Assembly: GCF_015910535.1 (NCBI RefSeq)
Contig: NZ_JACBJG010000001.1
Coordinates: 310,001-374,000 of the forward strand
From: Saccharomonospora sp. NB11
Lineage (GTDB): Bacteria; Actinomycetota; Actinomycetes; Mycobacteriales; Pseudonocardiaceae
Direction of reading: 5' to 3'
Length of the DNA stretch: 64,000 nt
Every line of letters starts with the position of its first letter. Positions within the stretch are counted from its first letter, which is position 1. Below, one piece after another: positions 1 to 8,861 of the stretch. Under the pieces are notes generated by a model, which was not told the DNA's origin, did not search any database, and saw nothing but the letters and a program-made list of their open reading frames with translations. The position numbers and the translations under genes were made by a program.

Positions 1-439
1 ACGCGGCCACCCCGCCGACGACGGACGTGCCTCCGCCGAACGGCACCACGCCGACGTCGTGGGCCACGCACACGTCCACGACCCGCTGCACGGCGTCGGG
101 GTCCGCGGGCACCACCACGGCGTCCGGAACCGCGAGCCCGTCGGGAAAACGGCGGCGGAGCAGGTCCAGGTACGACAGTCCGCCCGCTCGACCGAGCCGT
201 TCACTCCCCTCGTCGAGCACTCCGTCGGCCCCCACCACCTCGACGAGAGCCGCCTTGGCCTCGGGTGCCAGCTCGGACGGCGGCACGGCGATCGCCGACG
301 AGGGCGCGGCGGGTGTGGACGGCGTCAACGGCCCGATGCGGTCGGCCAGCCAGCGCAGCGCGTGGGGCGGGAGGGCGGCGGCGTGACCCGCCTCGGGAGT
401 CCAGGCGGAGCGGAGTCGATGGTCGACGGTCTCGTTCAC
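1..439 (-). CDS. FAD-linked oxidase, AGPS/GlcD-like (partial, C-terminus beyond window)
   Basis: Only the first about 146 residues are present; the gene runs off the left edge. The reading begins at a GTG and contains a PFGGGTSVVGG segment near residues 132-142, typical of the FAD-binding type 4 fold of vanillyl-alcohol-oxidase-type flavoproteins such as alkyldihydroxyacetonephosphate synthase. It is divergent from a TetR gene that is followed by a glycerol-3-phosphate dehydrogenase. I recall the same trio in M. tuberculosis (Rv2249c-Rv2250c-Rv2251), which supports a role in glycerol-3-phosphate or ether-lipid metabolism, though the substrate is not shown. The start is only 16 bp from the TetR start as drawn, so either the transcripts are leaderless or the TetR start lies further in. 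Confidence 0.75.
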   Translation of the reverse strand, partial: MNETVDHRLRSAWTPEAGHAAALPPHALRWLADRIGPLTPSTPAAPSSAIAVPPSELAPEAKAALVEVVGADGVLDEGSERLGRAGGLSYLDLLRRRFPDGLAVPDAVVVPADPDAVQRVVDVCVAHDVGVVPFGGGTSVVGGVAA

Positions 440-455
440 GACTAGAGTGTGACAC

Positions 456-1088
456 ATGAGCAGCGAACGTCACACCCCTGCGCGGAGCGGGACGGCCGTG
501 GGCGAACGGACCTCGACCACCCGGGTACCCGACGACGTTCTCCTCGACGCCGCCCGCACCTGCGTGCTCAACGGCGGGGTGCGACGGACGACACTCACCG
601 ACATCGCGCGGACCGCAGGGGTCAGCCGCATGACGCTCTACCGTCGGTACCCCGACGTGCGCAGCATCCTCGCCGCGCTGCTGACCCGCGAGTTCGCGTC
701 ACTGCTCCGGCAGGTCGACGCCACCGTCGACCCCTCGCTGCCCGCGCGCTCCCGCCTCGTGCGACTCGCCGTGGCCACCGTGCGGGCCCTCGTCACCGAC
801 CCGCTGCTGCGCACCGTGCTCGACCGCGACGCCGACCTGCTGCTGCCCTACGTCACCGAACGACTCGGCAGCACCCAGCGACTTGCCGAGCACACGCTCG
901 TGGAGCTGATCACCGAGGGGCAGGCCGACGGCTCGATCCGCTCCGGTGACCCGACGGTGCAGGCCAGGGCCGTGTTGCTCACCGTGCAGTCGTTCGTCCT
1001 TTCCTGGCGCCCCGCCACCCAGGACGTCGCGGCGGAGCCCTTGCTGTCCGAACTCCGACACCTCCTGGAAGAAGGTCTGACGCGATGA
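456..1088 (+). CDS. TetR-family transcriptional regulator
   Basis: A 210-residue protein with an N-terminal helix-turn-helix (about residues 40-70, including TLTDIARTAGVSRMTLYRRY, the normal TetR recognition region) and an unrecognised helical ligand domain behind it. It overlaps the glpD start by 4 bp (ATGA), so the two are translationally coupled, and it is divergent from a flavin oxidase; it probably controls both. There is no convincing ribosome-binding site before the ATG at 456. An in-frame GTG at 498, preceded by GGAG at about 484, is a credible alternative that would leave more room for the divergent promoters. The effector is unknown. Confidence 0.85.
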   Translation: MSSERHTPARSGTAVGERTSTTRVPDDVLLDAARTCVLNGGVRRTTLTDIARTAGVSRMTLYRRYPDVRSILAALLTREFASLLRQVDATVDPSLPARSRLVRLAVATVRALVTDPLLRTVLDRDADLLLPYVTERLGSTQRLAEHTLVELITEGQADGSIRSGDPTVQARAVLLTVQSFVLSWRPATQDVAAEPLLSELRHLLEEGLTR

Positions 1089-2644
1089 GCGGAACGAACC
1101 TGATCCACGCCTCGTTGACCGCCCGCCGCCGGGCGCGTGAACTCGACGCACTCGCCTCGGGAGAGCGCGTGGACGTCCTCGTGGTGGGCGGCGGCGTGAC
1201 CGGCGTCGGGGTGACCCTCGACGCGGCCTCGCGCGGGCTGTCGGTGGCGCTGATCGAGGCCCACGACCTCGCGTTCGGCACGTCCCGGTTCTCCAGCAAG
1301 CTCGTCCACGGCGGCCTGCGGTACCTCGCCCACGGCAAGCTGGCCCTGGCCCGCGAGAGCGCCGTCGAACGCGACGTCCTGCTTCGCCGCACCGCGCCCC
1401 ACCTGACGCGGCCGATGGCGCAGCTGTTCCCCCGCTACGCCGACACCCCGTCCCGCGAGTACGCCCTGACCGCGGCCGGGCTCACGGCCGGGGACGCGCT
1501 GCGTCGCTTCGCCCGGACCCCGTCCTCGCTGTTGCCCCGACCCCGCACAGTTCCCGCTCCAGCGGCATTGACACTGGTCCCCGGCTTGCGCGACACCGGG
1601 CTTCGCGGTGGTCTGCTGGCGTTCGACGGGGCACTGACCGACGACGCACGACTCGTCGTGGCGCTCGCCCGCACGGCGGCCGGGCTCGGGGCCCGCGTTC
1701 TCACGCGCGTGCGGGCACTCGACCTGAGGGGCGACGGGGTCCGCGCCCGCGACGAGCTCACCGGCGAACACGTCGAGCTTCGCGCCCGGCAGGTGGTCAA
1801 CGCCGCAGGCGTGTGGGCGGGCGGTCTGGTGCCGAACGTGCGGCTGCGACCGTCCCGCGGCTCCCACCTGGTCCTCGACGCCCGCAGCGTCGGCATCGGC
1901 GAGACGGCTCTCATGGTCGGCGTTCCCGGGGAACTCAACCGGTTCGTGTTCCTGCTTCCCCAGCCCGGCGGTACCGTCTACTTGGGACTGACCGACGAGC
2001 CGCTCGACGGAGAGGCCACCGACGTCACCGAGGTACCCGACTCCGACGTCGACTTCCTGCTCGACGTGGCGTCGACGGTGCTCGCCCGCCCGCTCACCCG
2101 CGACGACGTCCGGGGTTCGTTCGCCGGGTTGCGCCCCCTGCTCGACACGCCCGGGGGCCGCACCGCCGACCTCTCCCGGGAACACGCCGTCCTGACCGAT
2201 CCCGCAACCGGCGTGGTCACGGTCGTGGGCGGCAAACTCACGACCTATCGGGTGATGGCCGAGCAGGCCGTGGACGCCGCCGTTCGGCGAGCCGGGCTGT
2301 CCGCCGCGCCCTCGCGCACCGCACGGCTTCCGCTCGTCGGTGCCGCGCCGCGCCCTGCCCTCACCGCCGTGGAGGCACCCCGCAGGCTGGTGGGCAAGTA
2401 CGGCATCGAGGCACCCCGGGTGGCCGCGTTGGGCGACGTCGACCCCGAACTGGCCCGCCCTCTCTTCCCCGGGTGCGCCATCACCGCCGCCGAGGTCGTG
2501 TGGGCGGTGCGGCACGAAGGGGCCCTCGACGCCGACGACGTGCTCCACCGGCGGACCCGCCTTGGTCTGGTCCCCGAGGACGCGGAAAGAGCTCACCCCG
2601 TCGTGTCCGACTTGGTCGAGCGAGCGTTGCGTGGGCTGACGTAG
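1085..2644 (+). CDS. glpD: FAD-dependent glycerol-3-phosphate dehydrogenase
   Basis: A 519-residue flavoenzyme that oxidises sn-glycerol-3-phosphate to dihydroxyacetone phosphate and passes electrons to the quinone pool at the membrane. The dinucleotide-binding GGGVTG sits at residues 35-40, followed by the family signature region FGTSRFSSKLVHGGLRYL and a C-terminal GlpD-type helical domain. Length is normal for aerobic GlpD. It is coupled by a 4-bp overlap to the TetR gene upstream. No glycerol kinase or glycerol facilitator is adjacent. Confidence 0.93.
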   Translation: MSGTNLIHASLTARRRARELDALASGERVDVLVVGGGVTGVGVTLDAASRGLSVALIEAHDLAFGTSRFSSKLVHGGLRYLAHGKLALARESAVERDVLLRRTAPHLTRPMAQLFPRYADTPSREYALTAAGLTAGDALRRFARTPSSLLPRPRTVPAPAALTLVPGLRDTGLRGGLLAFDGALTDDARLVVALARTAAGLGARVLTRVRALDLRGDGVRARDELTGEHVELRARQVVNAAGVWAGGLVPNVRLRPSRGSHLVLDARSVGIGETALMVGVPGELNRFVFLLPQPGGTVYLGLTDEPLDGEATDVTEVPDSDVDFLLDVASTVLARPLTRDDVRGSFAGLRPLLDTPGGRTADLSREHAVLTDPATGVVTVVGGKLTTYRVMAEQAVDAAVRRAGLSAAPSRTARLPLVGAAPRPALTAVEAPRRLVGKYGIEAPRVAALGDVDPELARPLFPGCAITAAEVVWAVRHEGALDADDVLHRRTRLGLVPEDAERAHPVVSDLVERALRGLT

Positions 2645-2678
2645 GCTCGGCGCGTCGCGACGGGAAGGAGCGAATGCC

Positions 2679-3785
2679 ATGCCCGACGGCATCACCCTCC
2701 GCCGCGAGACGTCGCCCGCCGCCACGCTCCGCGCGCTGCGCGGCCACCTGGGACCCGGCTACTTCCTCACGAGCACGGTGCTCCTGCTCGCGGCGCTCGT
2801 GTGTGTCCCACTGCTCTACACCTCCGTGTCCGACACAGTGGGCGGCACCACGGTGGGACTCAGCGGGCAGGCAGGCGCCATCGCCGACCCGCTTCTTCGT
2901 GCCGCACACGACGCGGGTGTGGACGTCGACGTCGTGCGCTACCACGACGCCGAACTCGCGCGCGCCGACGTGGAACGGGGAACGCTCGACGTGCTGGTCT
3001 CGGGCAGTGCCGCGAACCTGCGCGCCATCACCGGGGCCGACCTCGACGAGGTCGTGAGAAGTCTGCTCACCGAGATCTCCCGCGCGGAGGTCGTCACCGC
3101 CAAGCTGGCGCAGGCGGGCGCGGACCCGGCGACGGCCTACGACGACGTGCTGTCCGTGGGTGTCGAGGTGGAGACCGTTCCCGAGACCGCCTCACCCGGC
3201 GAACGCGCACTCGTGGCACTGGCGGCGATCACACTGCTGGTGGTGACGCTGGCAGGCAGTGGTGTCGTGCTCCGGCGCGAGCTGGCTCGGGGAGACGTGG
3301 CGCCGGTCGGCACGGTCGGTCCGGTGTGGCCACTCGCGTGCGCCGCAGGACTCGCCGGGGCGCTGCAACTGCTGCTCGTCGGCGGGACGGCCCTGATCGT
3401 CGCCGCCTCCATCGGCGCGGCTCCACCGCTCGACCTCGCCGTCACCACGCTCGTGTGGAGCCTGGTGTGGTTCGGGCTCGCGTGGGTGTCGTGCGCACCG
3501 GTGACCGTGCTGCTGTCGCAGGCCGAGCGACCCGCCTGGGTGCCCGCCGTCCTGGTGGTGCTCGCAGGACTCGGCTCCGCCATGGCCGTACTGCCTCGGC
3601 CGGACGATCCCACCGCGCTGGTGACGTCCCTGCTGCCGCCCGTGGCACCCTTCGCCGTGCCGAGCCGCATCGTCACCGGCGCGGCCGGGCCGCTCGACGT
3701 CGCCGCGGCGATCACTCTCGCACTCGTGACCGCCGCCCTGCTCGCGCGGTCGGTCCGCCGGACCGCGCTTCGCGGCTCCGCCTGA
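2679..3785 (+). CDS. ABC-2-type membrane protein (orphan permease-like)
   Basis: A 368-residue membrane protein. One N-terminal membrane helix (about residues 30-52) is followed by an extracytoplasmic domain of about 120 residues, then five or six hydrophobic segments from about residue 175 to the end. This layout, one helix plus large outer loop plus a helix bundle, is that of ABC-2 exporters of the NatB/YhgE kind. A good GGAAGG ribosome-binding site lies about 9 bases before the ATG. No ATP-binding subunit is next to it, so its partner must be encoded elsewhere or it works otherwise. The substrate is unknown. Confidence 0.7.
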   Translation: MPDGITLRRETSPAATLRALRGHLGPGYFLTSTVLLLAALVCVPLLYTSVSDTVGGTTVGLSGQAGAIADPLLRAAHDAGVDVDVVRYHDAELARADVERGTLDVLVSGSAANLRAITGADLDEVVRSLLTEISRAEVVTAKLAQAGADPATAYDDVLSVGVEVETVPETASPGERALVALAAITLLVVTLAGSGVVLRRELARGDVAPVGTVGPVWPLACAAGLAGALQLLLVGGTALIVAASIGAAPPLDLAVTTLVWSLVWFGLAWVSCAPVTVLLSQAERPAWVPAVLVVLAGLGSAMAVLPRPDDPTALVTSLLPPVAPFAVPSRIVTGAAGPLDVAAAITLALVTAALLARSVRRTALRGSA

Positions 3786-3824
3786 CCGACGTCCGGCCAC
3801 GGCGGTGGGTGAGGAACGGTCTCG

Positions 3825-5057
3825 TCAGCGGTGGGCGGTCGCGGACGGCGTGAACCGCACCGGCAGCGACGTCAGATGCCGGTTCCACAGCGCCGGGGTG
3901 AACGTCAACTCCTCCACCGGCACGGCGACCGTCACGTCGTCCAGCGCGTACAGCGCCGTCTCCACCGCGATGCGTGCGATCAACCGCCCGGCACGCTGAG
4001 CCGGGCAGGCGTGGGAACCCGCACTGAACGACAGGTACGCCCGGTTGCCGATCTCCAGCCACGGATCGTTGGACCGCACCCGGTAGTCGGCGTTGCCCGC
4101 CGCGAAGCTGAGGATCACCGCGTCACCACGCCGGATCTGCTGCCCCGCGAGTTCGCAGTCCGCGGCCGCGTACCGACCCATCAGGTTCGCCACCGGCGGG
4201 TCACGCCACAACACCTCGTCGAGGGCCTCGTCGATACCGAGGCGACCACCACGCATGCGGGCGGTGAACCGGCGGTCGGTCAGCATCAGGCGCAACGCCA
4301 TCGCGATCCACACACCGGTGACCTCGTACCCCATGCCGATCACCATCATCATGGCGTGCAGCACTTCGTCGTCGGTGCGCATCGCCGGGTGCCGCACGAG
4401 TTGCGAGGTCAGGTCGTCCTGCGGCTGTGCCCGACGATCGTGCACGAGCTGGACCAGCAACTTCTGCATCGAGTCGTCGGCGAAGTACGACTCGATGCCC
4501 GCCAGCAGCGTCTCCCGCAGCTTCGCCTGGTCCTCCGTGGACACACCGAGCAGCGACAGGATCACCAGCATGGGAATGGCGGCGGCGTACTCGCTGACGA
4601 GGTCGGCCTCACCGCGCATGGAGAACTCGTCGAGCAGGCCCATGCAGATCTGCTCGACCGTCCGACGCAGCCGGTGCTCGTCGAGCTTGTCGAAACCCTC
4701 CTCGACCGGCGCCCGCAACCGACGATGCCGCTCGCCATCCGCGTACACGGCGTTGTCCAACGGCGCCAACAACGCGGCCAGCGGCGCGTCCGGCGGGATC
4801 ACCCCGCTCGTGTACTCACGCCAGCTCCGCGGGTCGTGCGAGAACAGCCGCTCGTTACGGGCGACCTGACAGATCTCGGAGTGACCCATCACGAGCCAGC
4901 CGTTGACCCGCGGCATCAACTCCACCGGCGCGACCTGACCCCAGCGGGCTCGCAACTCGCTGTACACCGCCTGCGGGTCCTGCGAGTTCACGATGTGCGA
5001 CAACGGCGTCAGCCCGGTCATCTCGGCCAACGTCCGCTGCTGCCGTGGCGTGGTCAT
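3825..5057 (-). CDS. Conservon cytochrome P450, CYP157-like (CvnE)
   Basis: A 410-residue P450 and last gene of a conservon; its ATG overlaps the GTPase stop by 4 bp. The haem-ligand loop FSAGSHACPA places the proximal Cys at about residue 351, but the usual Gly two residues after Cys is Ala. In the K-helix the canonical ExxR is missing: residues 280-284 read DEVLW followed by R, with Val where the conserved Glu should be. In the I-helix the usual AGxET reads MGYEVT, with Val for the oxygen-handling Thr. Loss of ExxR is a known trait of the conservon-linked CYP157 family, so this is probably a functional but atypical P450. The substrate and redox partner are unknown. Confidence 0.88.
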   Translation of the reverse strand: MTTPRQQRTLAEMTGLTPLSHIVNSQDPQAVYSELRARWGQVAPVELMPRVNGWLVMGHSEICQVARNERLFSHDPRSWREYTSGVIPPDAPLAALLAPLDNAVYADGERHRRLRAPVEEGFDKLDEHRLRRTVEQICMGLLDEFSMRGEADLVSEYAAAIPMLVILSLLGVSTEDQAKLRETLLAGIESYFADDSMQKLLVQLVHDRRAQPQDDLTSQLVRHPAMRTDDEVLHAMMMVIGMGYEVTGVWIAMALRLMLTDRRFTARMRGGRLGIDEALDEVLWRDPPVANLMGRYAAADCELAGQQIRRGDAVILSFAAGNADYRVRSNDPWLEIGNRAYLSFSAGSHACPAQRAGRLIARIAVETALYALDDVTVAVPVEELTFTPALWNRHLTSLPVRFTPSATAHR

Positions 5058-5653
5058 GCGACCTCCGACTTGTTACGCACCTCGATGGCGTACTCGACGA
5101 GCTTGACGAGCGTCTGCGCGGCCGACTTCCGCTCCCGGGCGTCACAGAAGACGATGGGCGTCTCCGGAAGCAGGTCGAGCGCCTCCCGAAGCTGTTCCTC
5201 GCTGTACTGCGGCGAGCCGGGGAACTGGTTGACCGCCACTGCGAACGGCACCTTCGTGTGCAGCTCCAACTGGTCGAACACCTCGAAGCTGTCCTCCAGC
5301 CTGCGCGGGTCCACCAACACGAGAGCGCCCACGGCCCCGTCCGACAGGCCCTCCCACAGATTCCAGAACCGCTTCTGCCCCGGCGTACCGAAGAGGTACA
5401 GGACGATCTCGGGCGTCAACGTGATGCGCCCGAAGTCCATGGCCACCGTGGTGGTGCTCTTGCTGTCCAGCCCGGCGAGCGAGTCCACTCCGACGCTGGC
5501 GGCCGTCATGGTCTCCTCGGTGCGCAGCGGGGCGATCTCGCTGACCGACCCGATCAGAGTCGTCTTGCCCACGCCGAAGGCTCCGACCACCAGGATCTTG
5601 ACCGACTGGATGACGGTCGAGGACACGTAACGCTCAGAGCTTGCGGAGCCCAT
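5054..5653 (-). CDS. Conservon small GTP-binding protein (CvnD)
   Basis: A 199-residue Ras-like/MglA-like GTPase. The P-loop GAFGVGKTT is at residues 24-32, the switch II region reads FGTPGQKRFW, and the base-recognition position reads NQFP instead of the textbook NKxD. Conservon GTPases act with the histidine-kinase-like CvnA, roadblock CvnB and DUF742 CvnC at the membrane. It overlaps the DUF742 stop by 20 bp and the P450 start by 4 bp, so the five genes form one coupled operon. Confidence 0.92.
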   Translation of the reverse strand: MGSASSERYVSSTVIQSVKILVVGAFGVGKTTLIGSVSEIAPLRTEETMTAASVGVDSLAGLDSKSTTTVAMDFGRITLTPEIVLYLFGTPGQKRFWNLWEGLSDGAVGALVLVDPRRLEDSFEVFDQLELHTKVPFAVAVNQFPGSPQYSEEQLREALDLLPETPIVFCDARERKSAAQTLVKLVEYAIEVRNKSEVA

Positions 5654-5990
5654 TCAGCACTTTCTCCAGCAGATCGATTTCGGGGATGACGAGTCGCTGC
5701 GGGCTGGAGCGCACGACGAGGTGCCCCGTGTCGATCAGGTCCGACGCGAGCACCACGACCACGCTCACCGGCAGGCGCAGGTGTGCCGCCGCCTCGGCGA
5801 CCGACAGCATGCCTCGGCACATGTCCACAAGGGACCGCTTCTCCCGGCTGGTCGACGGCGGGAGAAGCGCATCGGGATTGGCCACCAGCAGCGTCTCGGG
5901 CCGCAGGGTGTTCCGAGTCGGGTGAGCGCGGCCACCCGTGATGACGTAGGGCCTGATCGGCCCGTCCTGGTACTCCTCGGAGCGGTCCAT
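5634..5990 (-). CDS. DUF742 family conservon protein (CvnC)
   Basis: A 118-residue protein with the DUF742 pattern: an N-terminal RPYVITGGR stretch, then a winged-helix-like body (LSVAEAAAHLRLPVSVVVVL) and a C-terminal LEKVLNGLRKL. It is the third member of the conservon, 2 bp after the roadblock gene and overlapping the GTPase gene by 20 bp. DUF742 proteins are thought to link the roadblock protein and GTPase; no enzymatic motif is visible. Confidence 0.92.
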   Translation of the reverse strand: MDRSEEYQDGPIRPYVITGGRAHPTRNTLRPETLLVANPDALLPPSTSREKRSLVDMCRGMLSVAEAAAHLRLPVSVVVVLASDLIDTGHLVVRSSPQRLVIPEIDLLEKVLNGLRKL

Positions 5991-5992
5991 GA

Positions 5993-6388
5993 TCAGCGTG
6001 CGCGTGTCGGCGTGCTGAGGGTCCGCTCTCCGATCTGGAGTACCTGTAGCTGCATCTGTTGCGCGATGAGGCCCGGGTCGATGACGGACTCGGTCACCAC
6101 CGCGAGCCGGGAACCGTCACCGGCGCCGCGCACGAACAGGAAACCGCCGTCGAATTCGACCATCACCTGCTTCGGGTCACCGCCGGAACCGAACTCGTCA
6201 CCGACGCCTCGACCGAGCGAGGTCAACCCGGCGCATGCGGCGGCGAGCTTGTCCGCGAGGTCGGTGGCGGTCTGCTCGGTCTTGACCTTCAGCAGACCGT
6301 CGGACGTGAGGACAATCGCGTGGCGCACACCACGCACGCTTCTGATCTGTTCCAGCATCCAACTGTTGTCACCGGCGGGGGCAACCAT
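5993..6388 (-). CDS. Roadblock/LC7 domain protein (CvnB)
   Basis: A 131-residue protein made almost entirely of one roadblock/LC7 domain (about residues 8-115). Such domains modulate small GTPases, here presumably the CvnD product two genes downstream. Its ATG overlaps the last base of the CvnA stop codon, and the DUF742 gene starts 2 bp after its own stop, which indicates polycistronic, coupled translation. Confidence 0.93.
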   Translation of the reverse strand: MVAPAGDNSWMLEQIRSVRGVRHAIVLTSDGLLKVKTEQTATDLADKLAAACAGLTSLGRGVGDEFGSGGDPKQVMVEFDGGFLFVRGAGDGSRLAVVTESVIDPGLIAQQMQLQVLQIGERTLSTPTRAR

Positions 6389-7902
6389 TACTCCTCCGAA
6401 ATGTCACGAGAGGCGGACGGCGGGTTCTGGGTGGCGGCGCTCCGATTCGAGGTGTCCGAACTGAGGAACGCGCTCATCCACTGCCCGGCTTGTTCCGCCG
6501 CCTGTTGAGGATCGGCGGGAACCGCGGGAATGTCCATGGTGATTTCACTGCTGTTCTCGACGACGACGGCCTCGCCGCGCCGAGACTTCCGGCGAGGCAG
6601 CACGGGAAGGTCTGCCTGCGGGGCGGAGGGGGCGACGGGAGCCTCCTTCGGCTCCTCCCGCTGCTCGGTGGCGACGGGAGTGGGATCGGGCAGGGGCAAC
6701 TGTTGCGACTGCGGCGCGGTCTGTGTCGGAGCTGCCCCCTTCACCACGGGCTTGAGGTTGTCGGCCGTGTAGTGTTGCCGGGTGAGCGCGAGCTGACCGC
6801 TCATCGCGGCATGTCCCGGCGGCAACGGCTCGGTCAGCTCGGAGGGCACCATCACGATGGCGCGCACACCGCCGTAGACGGATTCGCCGAGGTCGACCCG
6901 GAAGCCGTACCGACGTGCGTACGTACCCACCGACGGCAGACCGGTCTGCGGCACCTCCCCGAGCGTGAACAGGTCGTGCACCTCCTCGCCCGAGGCGATC
7001 CGCCTCGCCTGTTCGAGCCGGCGGTCGTCCATGCCGACACCGCAGTCGTCGATCTCGATCACGGCACCGCGCTGGACATGCCGCAGCGTCACCAGCACGT
7101 TCGTGGTGGGCGGCGACGACTGTGCGGCGTTGGCCAACAGCTCGGAGACGATGTGGATGAGGGGCTCGACCACACGGGCCGTGACGGCGATCGCCGGGTC
7201 GCCCGACGCCTCCACACGCTGGTAGGCGGTGATGCGCCCGGCTGCTCCACGCACGACGTCGGACAGGGCCAGCGCCTCGTTCCACTGCTGCCCCGGCCGT
7301 TCCCCGCACAGGGCGGCGAGCGACTGGGCGTACCGCGCCTGCTGCGCGGCGGCGTGGTCGACCCGCATGCTGGTCTCCAGCACGTCCGGGTCGTTCGGGT
7401 GCCGACTGACCATGCGCCCGGCTTCCTCCTGCATCCGGTGTGCGGAGGTCTGGACCTTACGGGCGAGCGACACCACCGCCGAGTGGACCGCACTGCGCTG
7501 TGCTTCGTAGGCGTTCCGCGCGTTGTCGACCATCGACTTCATGCGCTCGTACTGCTCGGCCGCCTCCGGCCTCGGAGGCTCCTCGGGCAGTGCCGTGGGC
7601 GTCAGTCCCTGCGAGTACGCGTCCATGTACTGCAGGAACAACTCCTGCACCTCGCGTTGGGCGGCGAACTCGTCGGCCAACGCCTGGCGACACGCGGCCA
7701 TGCTGTTGGCCGTACGCACCGTCACGGAGGCGAAGACGCCGAGCACCACGAGCGCCACCGCTCCCGGAACGAGCCACCACGGCTGCCCACCGACAGCCAG
7801 CATGATCGATGCGACGATCACGTATCCGGCAATGAGGGCGATACACGCCCAGCCGAGAGGACTCGGGCCACGCCGCGTCGTCGATGAGTTATCCATGAAC
7901 AT
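6388..7902 (-). CDS. Conservon sensor ATPase / histidine-kinase-like protein (CvnA)
   Basis: About 504 residues from the chosen ATG. Two membrane helices (about residues 17-38 and 43-62) with almost no outer loop are followed by a helical linker and a GHKL ATPase domain with an N-box SELLANA near residue 254 and a G1 box DDCGVGM near residue 289. The C-terminal 130 residues are Pro/Ala/Gln-rich and look disordered. A clear phospho-acceptor H-box is not evident, as usual for CvnA. The open frame extends to 8088, but the extra 62 residues lack membrane-protein character and have no ribosome-binding site; starts at 7902 or 7896 are more credible. It is the first gene of the conservon. Confidence 0.88.
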   Translation of the reverse strand: MFMDNSSTTRRGPSPLGWACIALIAGYVIVASIMLAVGGQPWWLVPGAVALVVLGVFASVTVRTANSMAACRQALADEFAAQREVQELFLQYMDAYSQGLTPTALPEEPPRPEAAEQYERMKSMVDNARNAYEAQRSAVHSAVVSLARKVQTSAHRMQEEAGRMVSRHPNDPDVLETSMRVDHAAAQQARYAQSLAALCGERPGQQWNEALALSDVVRGAAGRITAYQRVEASGDPAIAVTARVVEPLIHIVSELLANAAQSSPPTTNVLVTLRHVQRGAVIEIDDCGVGMDDRRLEQARRIASGEEVHDLFTLGEVPQTGLPSVGTYARRYGFRVDLGESVYGGVRAIVMVPSELTEPLPPGHAAMSGQLALTRQHYTADNLKPVVKGAAPTQTAPQSQQLPLPDPTPVATEQREEPKEAPVAPSAPQADLPVLPRRKSRRGEAVVVENSSEITMDIPAVPADPQQAAEQAGQWMSAFLSSDTSNRSAATQNPPSASRDISEE

Positions 7903-8162
7903 CCAGAGATCGGTCGGCCTGCCAGAACATGTCAGCACACCGTGGCACGGGCGCGCTGGAAAACCGCGGAACCCAGTGCACCTCCATACGAAAGCCCTGA
8001 GATGAACGGCGGCACGAACGGCCTGCCTCACTGCGCCGCTCAGAGTAGTCGATCTCCGTGGCCGTCGTACAGACCTCGATTCGATCATGTCTGCGAACTG
8101 CCCCTACGACATGTCCGAACTGTCGAGAATGGACGTCCACGTTAGTGAGAAAAAGGGGAACC
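7903..8162. other. Intergenic region between divergent conservon and endonuclease V
   Basis: These 260 bp must carry the promoter of the leftward conservon operon and of the rightward endonuclease V gene. I could not identify a convincing promoter hexamer pair or an operator palindrome. The rightward end carries a strong AAGGGGAA ribosome-binding site at about 8152-8160. Confidence 0.5.
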
Positions 8163-8861
8163 ATGGAAATTCGACTCTCCGATCCTTGGCCGACGACGGC
8201 GACCGAGGCGGTGGCGATGCAGCAGCGACTCCGGCACCGCATTCGCGCTGTCGACGACGTCACCACTCCACTACGCACCGTGGCCGGCGTGGACGTTGCG
8301 TACGCCGCCGACTCGAACCGGCTCGCCGCCGCGGTCGTGGTGCTCGACCACGACACCCTGGAGGTCGTGGAGACGTCCACCGTGGTGACCACCGCGATGT
8401 TTCCCTACGAGCCGGGCCTTTTCGCCTTCCGCGAGCTTCCGGCGCTGGTCACGGCGCTACAGCAGCTTCGGACCACGCCCGATCTGATCGTGTGCGACGG
8501 TCACGGACTCGCCCACCCGCGCCGTTTCGGACTCGCCTGCCACCTCGGTCTGCTCGCCGACGTCCCGACGTTCGGAGTCGCGAAGAACGTCCACGTCGGG
8601 GAGTTCGTCCCCCCGGCGTCCCGACGCGGAGCGTGGTCGCCCCTGCTGCTCGACGACGAGGTCGTCGGCGCGGTGGTCCGCACCCGCGATGGCGTCAAGC
8701 CGGTGTTCGTCTCAATCGGACACCGACTGAGCCTCGACACGGCACGTGATCACACGCTCACTTTGTGCACTCGATACCGGCTTCCCGAAACGACCCGTCA
8801 CGCCGACCAGCTCTGCCGCGAAGTACTGGCGGGGCGGGTCAACCCCACCGTTGCAGAGTGA
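8163..8861 (+). CDS. nfi: Endonuclease V (deoxyinosine 3'-endonuclease)
   Basis: A 232-residue enzyme that nicks DNA near deaminated bases, mainly hypoxanthine. Catalytic acidic residues are visible as Asp44 (GVDVAYA), Glu91 (FAFRELP) and Asp112 (VCDGHGLAHPR), and the lesion-wedge loop reads PYEP at 81-84, where the textbook form is PYIP. The start at 8163 is set by an AAGGGGAA site a few bases upstream; a longer frame from 8058 exists but its extra residues are not family-like. The 3' end overlaps the convergent ZIP transporter gene by 23 bp. Confidence 0.93.
   Translation: MEIRLSDPWPTTATEAVAMQQRLRHRIRAVDDVTTPLRTVAGVDVAYAADSNRLAAAVVVLDHDTLEVVETSTVVTTAMFPYEPGLFAFRELPALVTALQQLRTTPDLIVCDGHGLAHPRRFGLACHLGLLADVPTFGVAKNVHVGEFVPPASRRGAWSPLLLDDEVVGAVVRTRDGVKPVFVSIGHRLSLDTARDHTLTLCTRYRLPETTRHADQLCREVLAGRVNPTVAE

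Noticed and set aside
848-2725. A 625-residue frame on the minus strand over glpD, and many similar long antisense frames
   Set aside because: High GC at third codon positions keeps antisense frames open. Amino acid composition (Gly, Arg, His, Gln) is not protein-like, and the plus-strand glpD motifs are intact.
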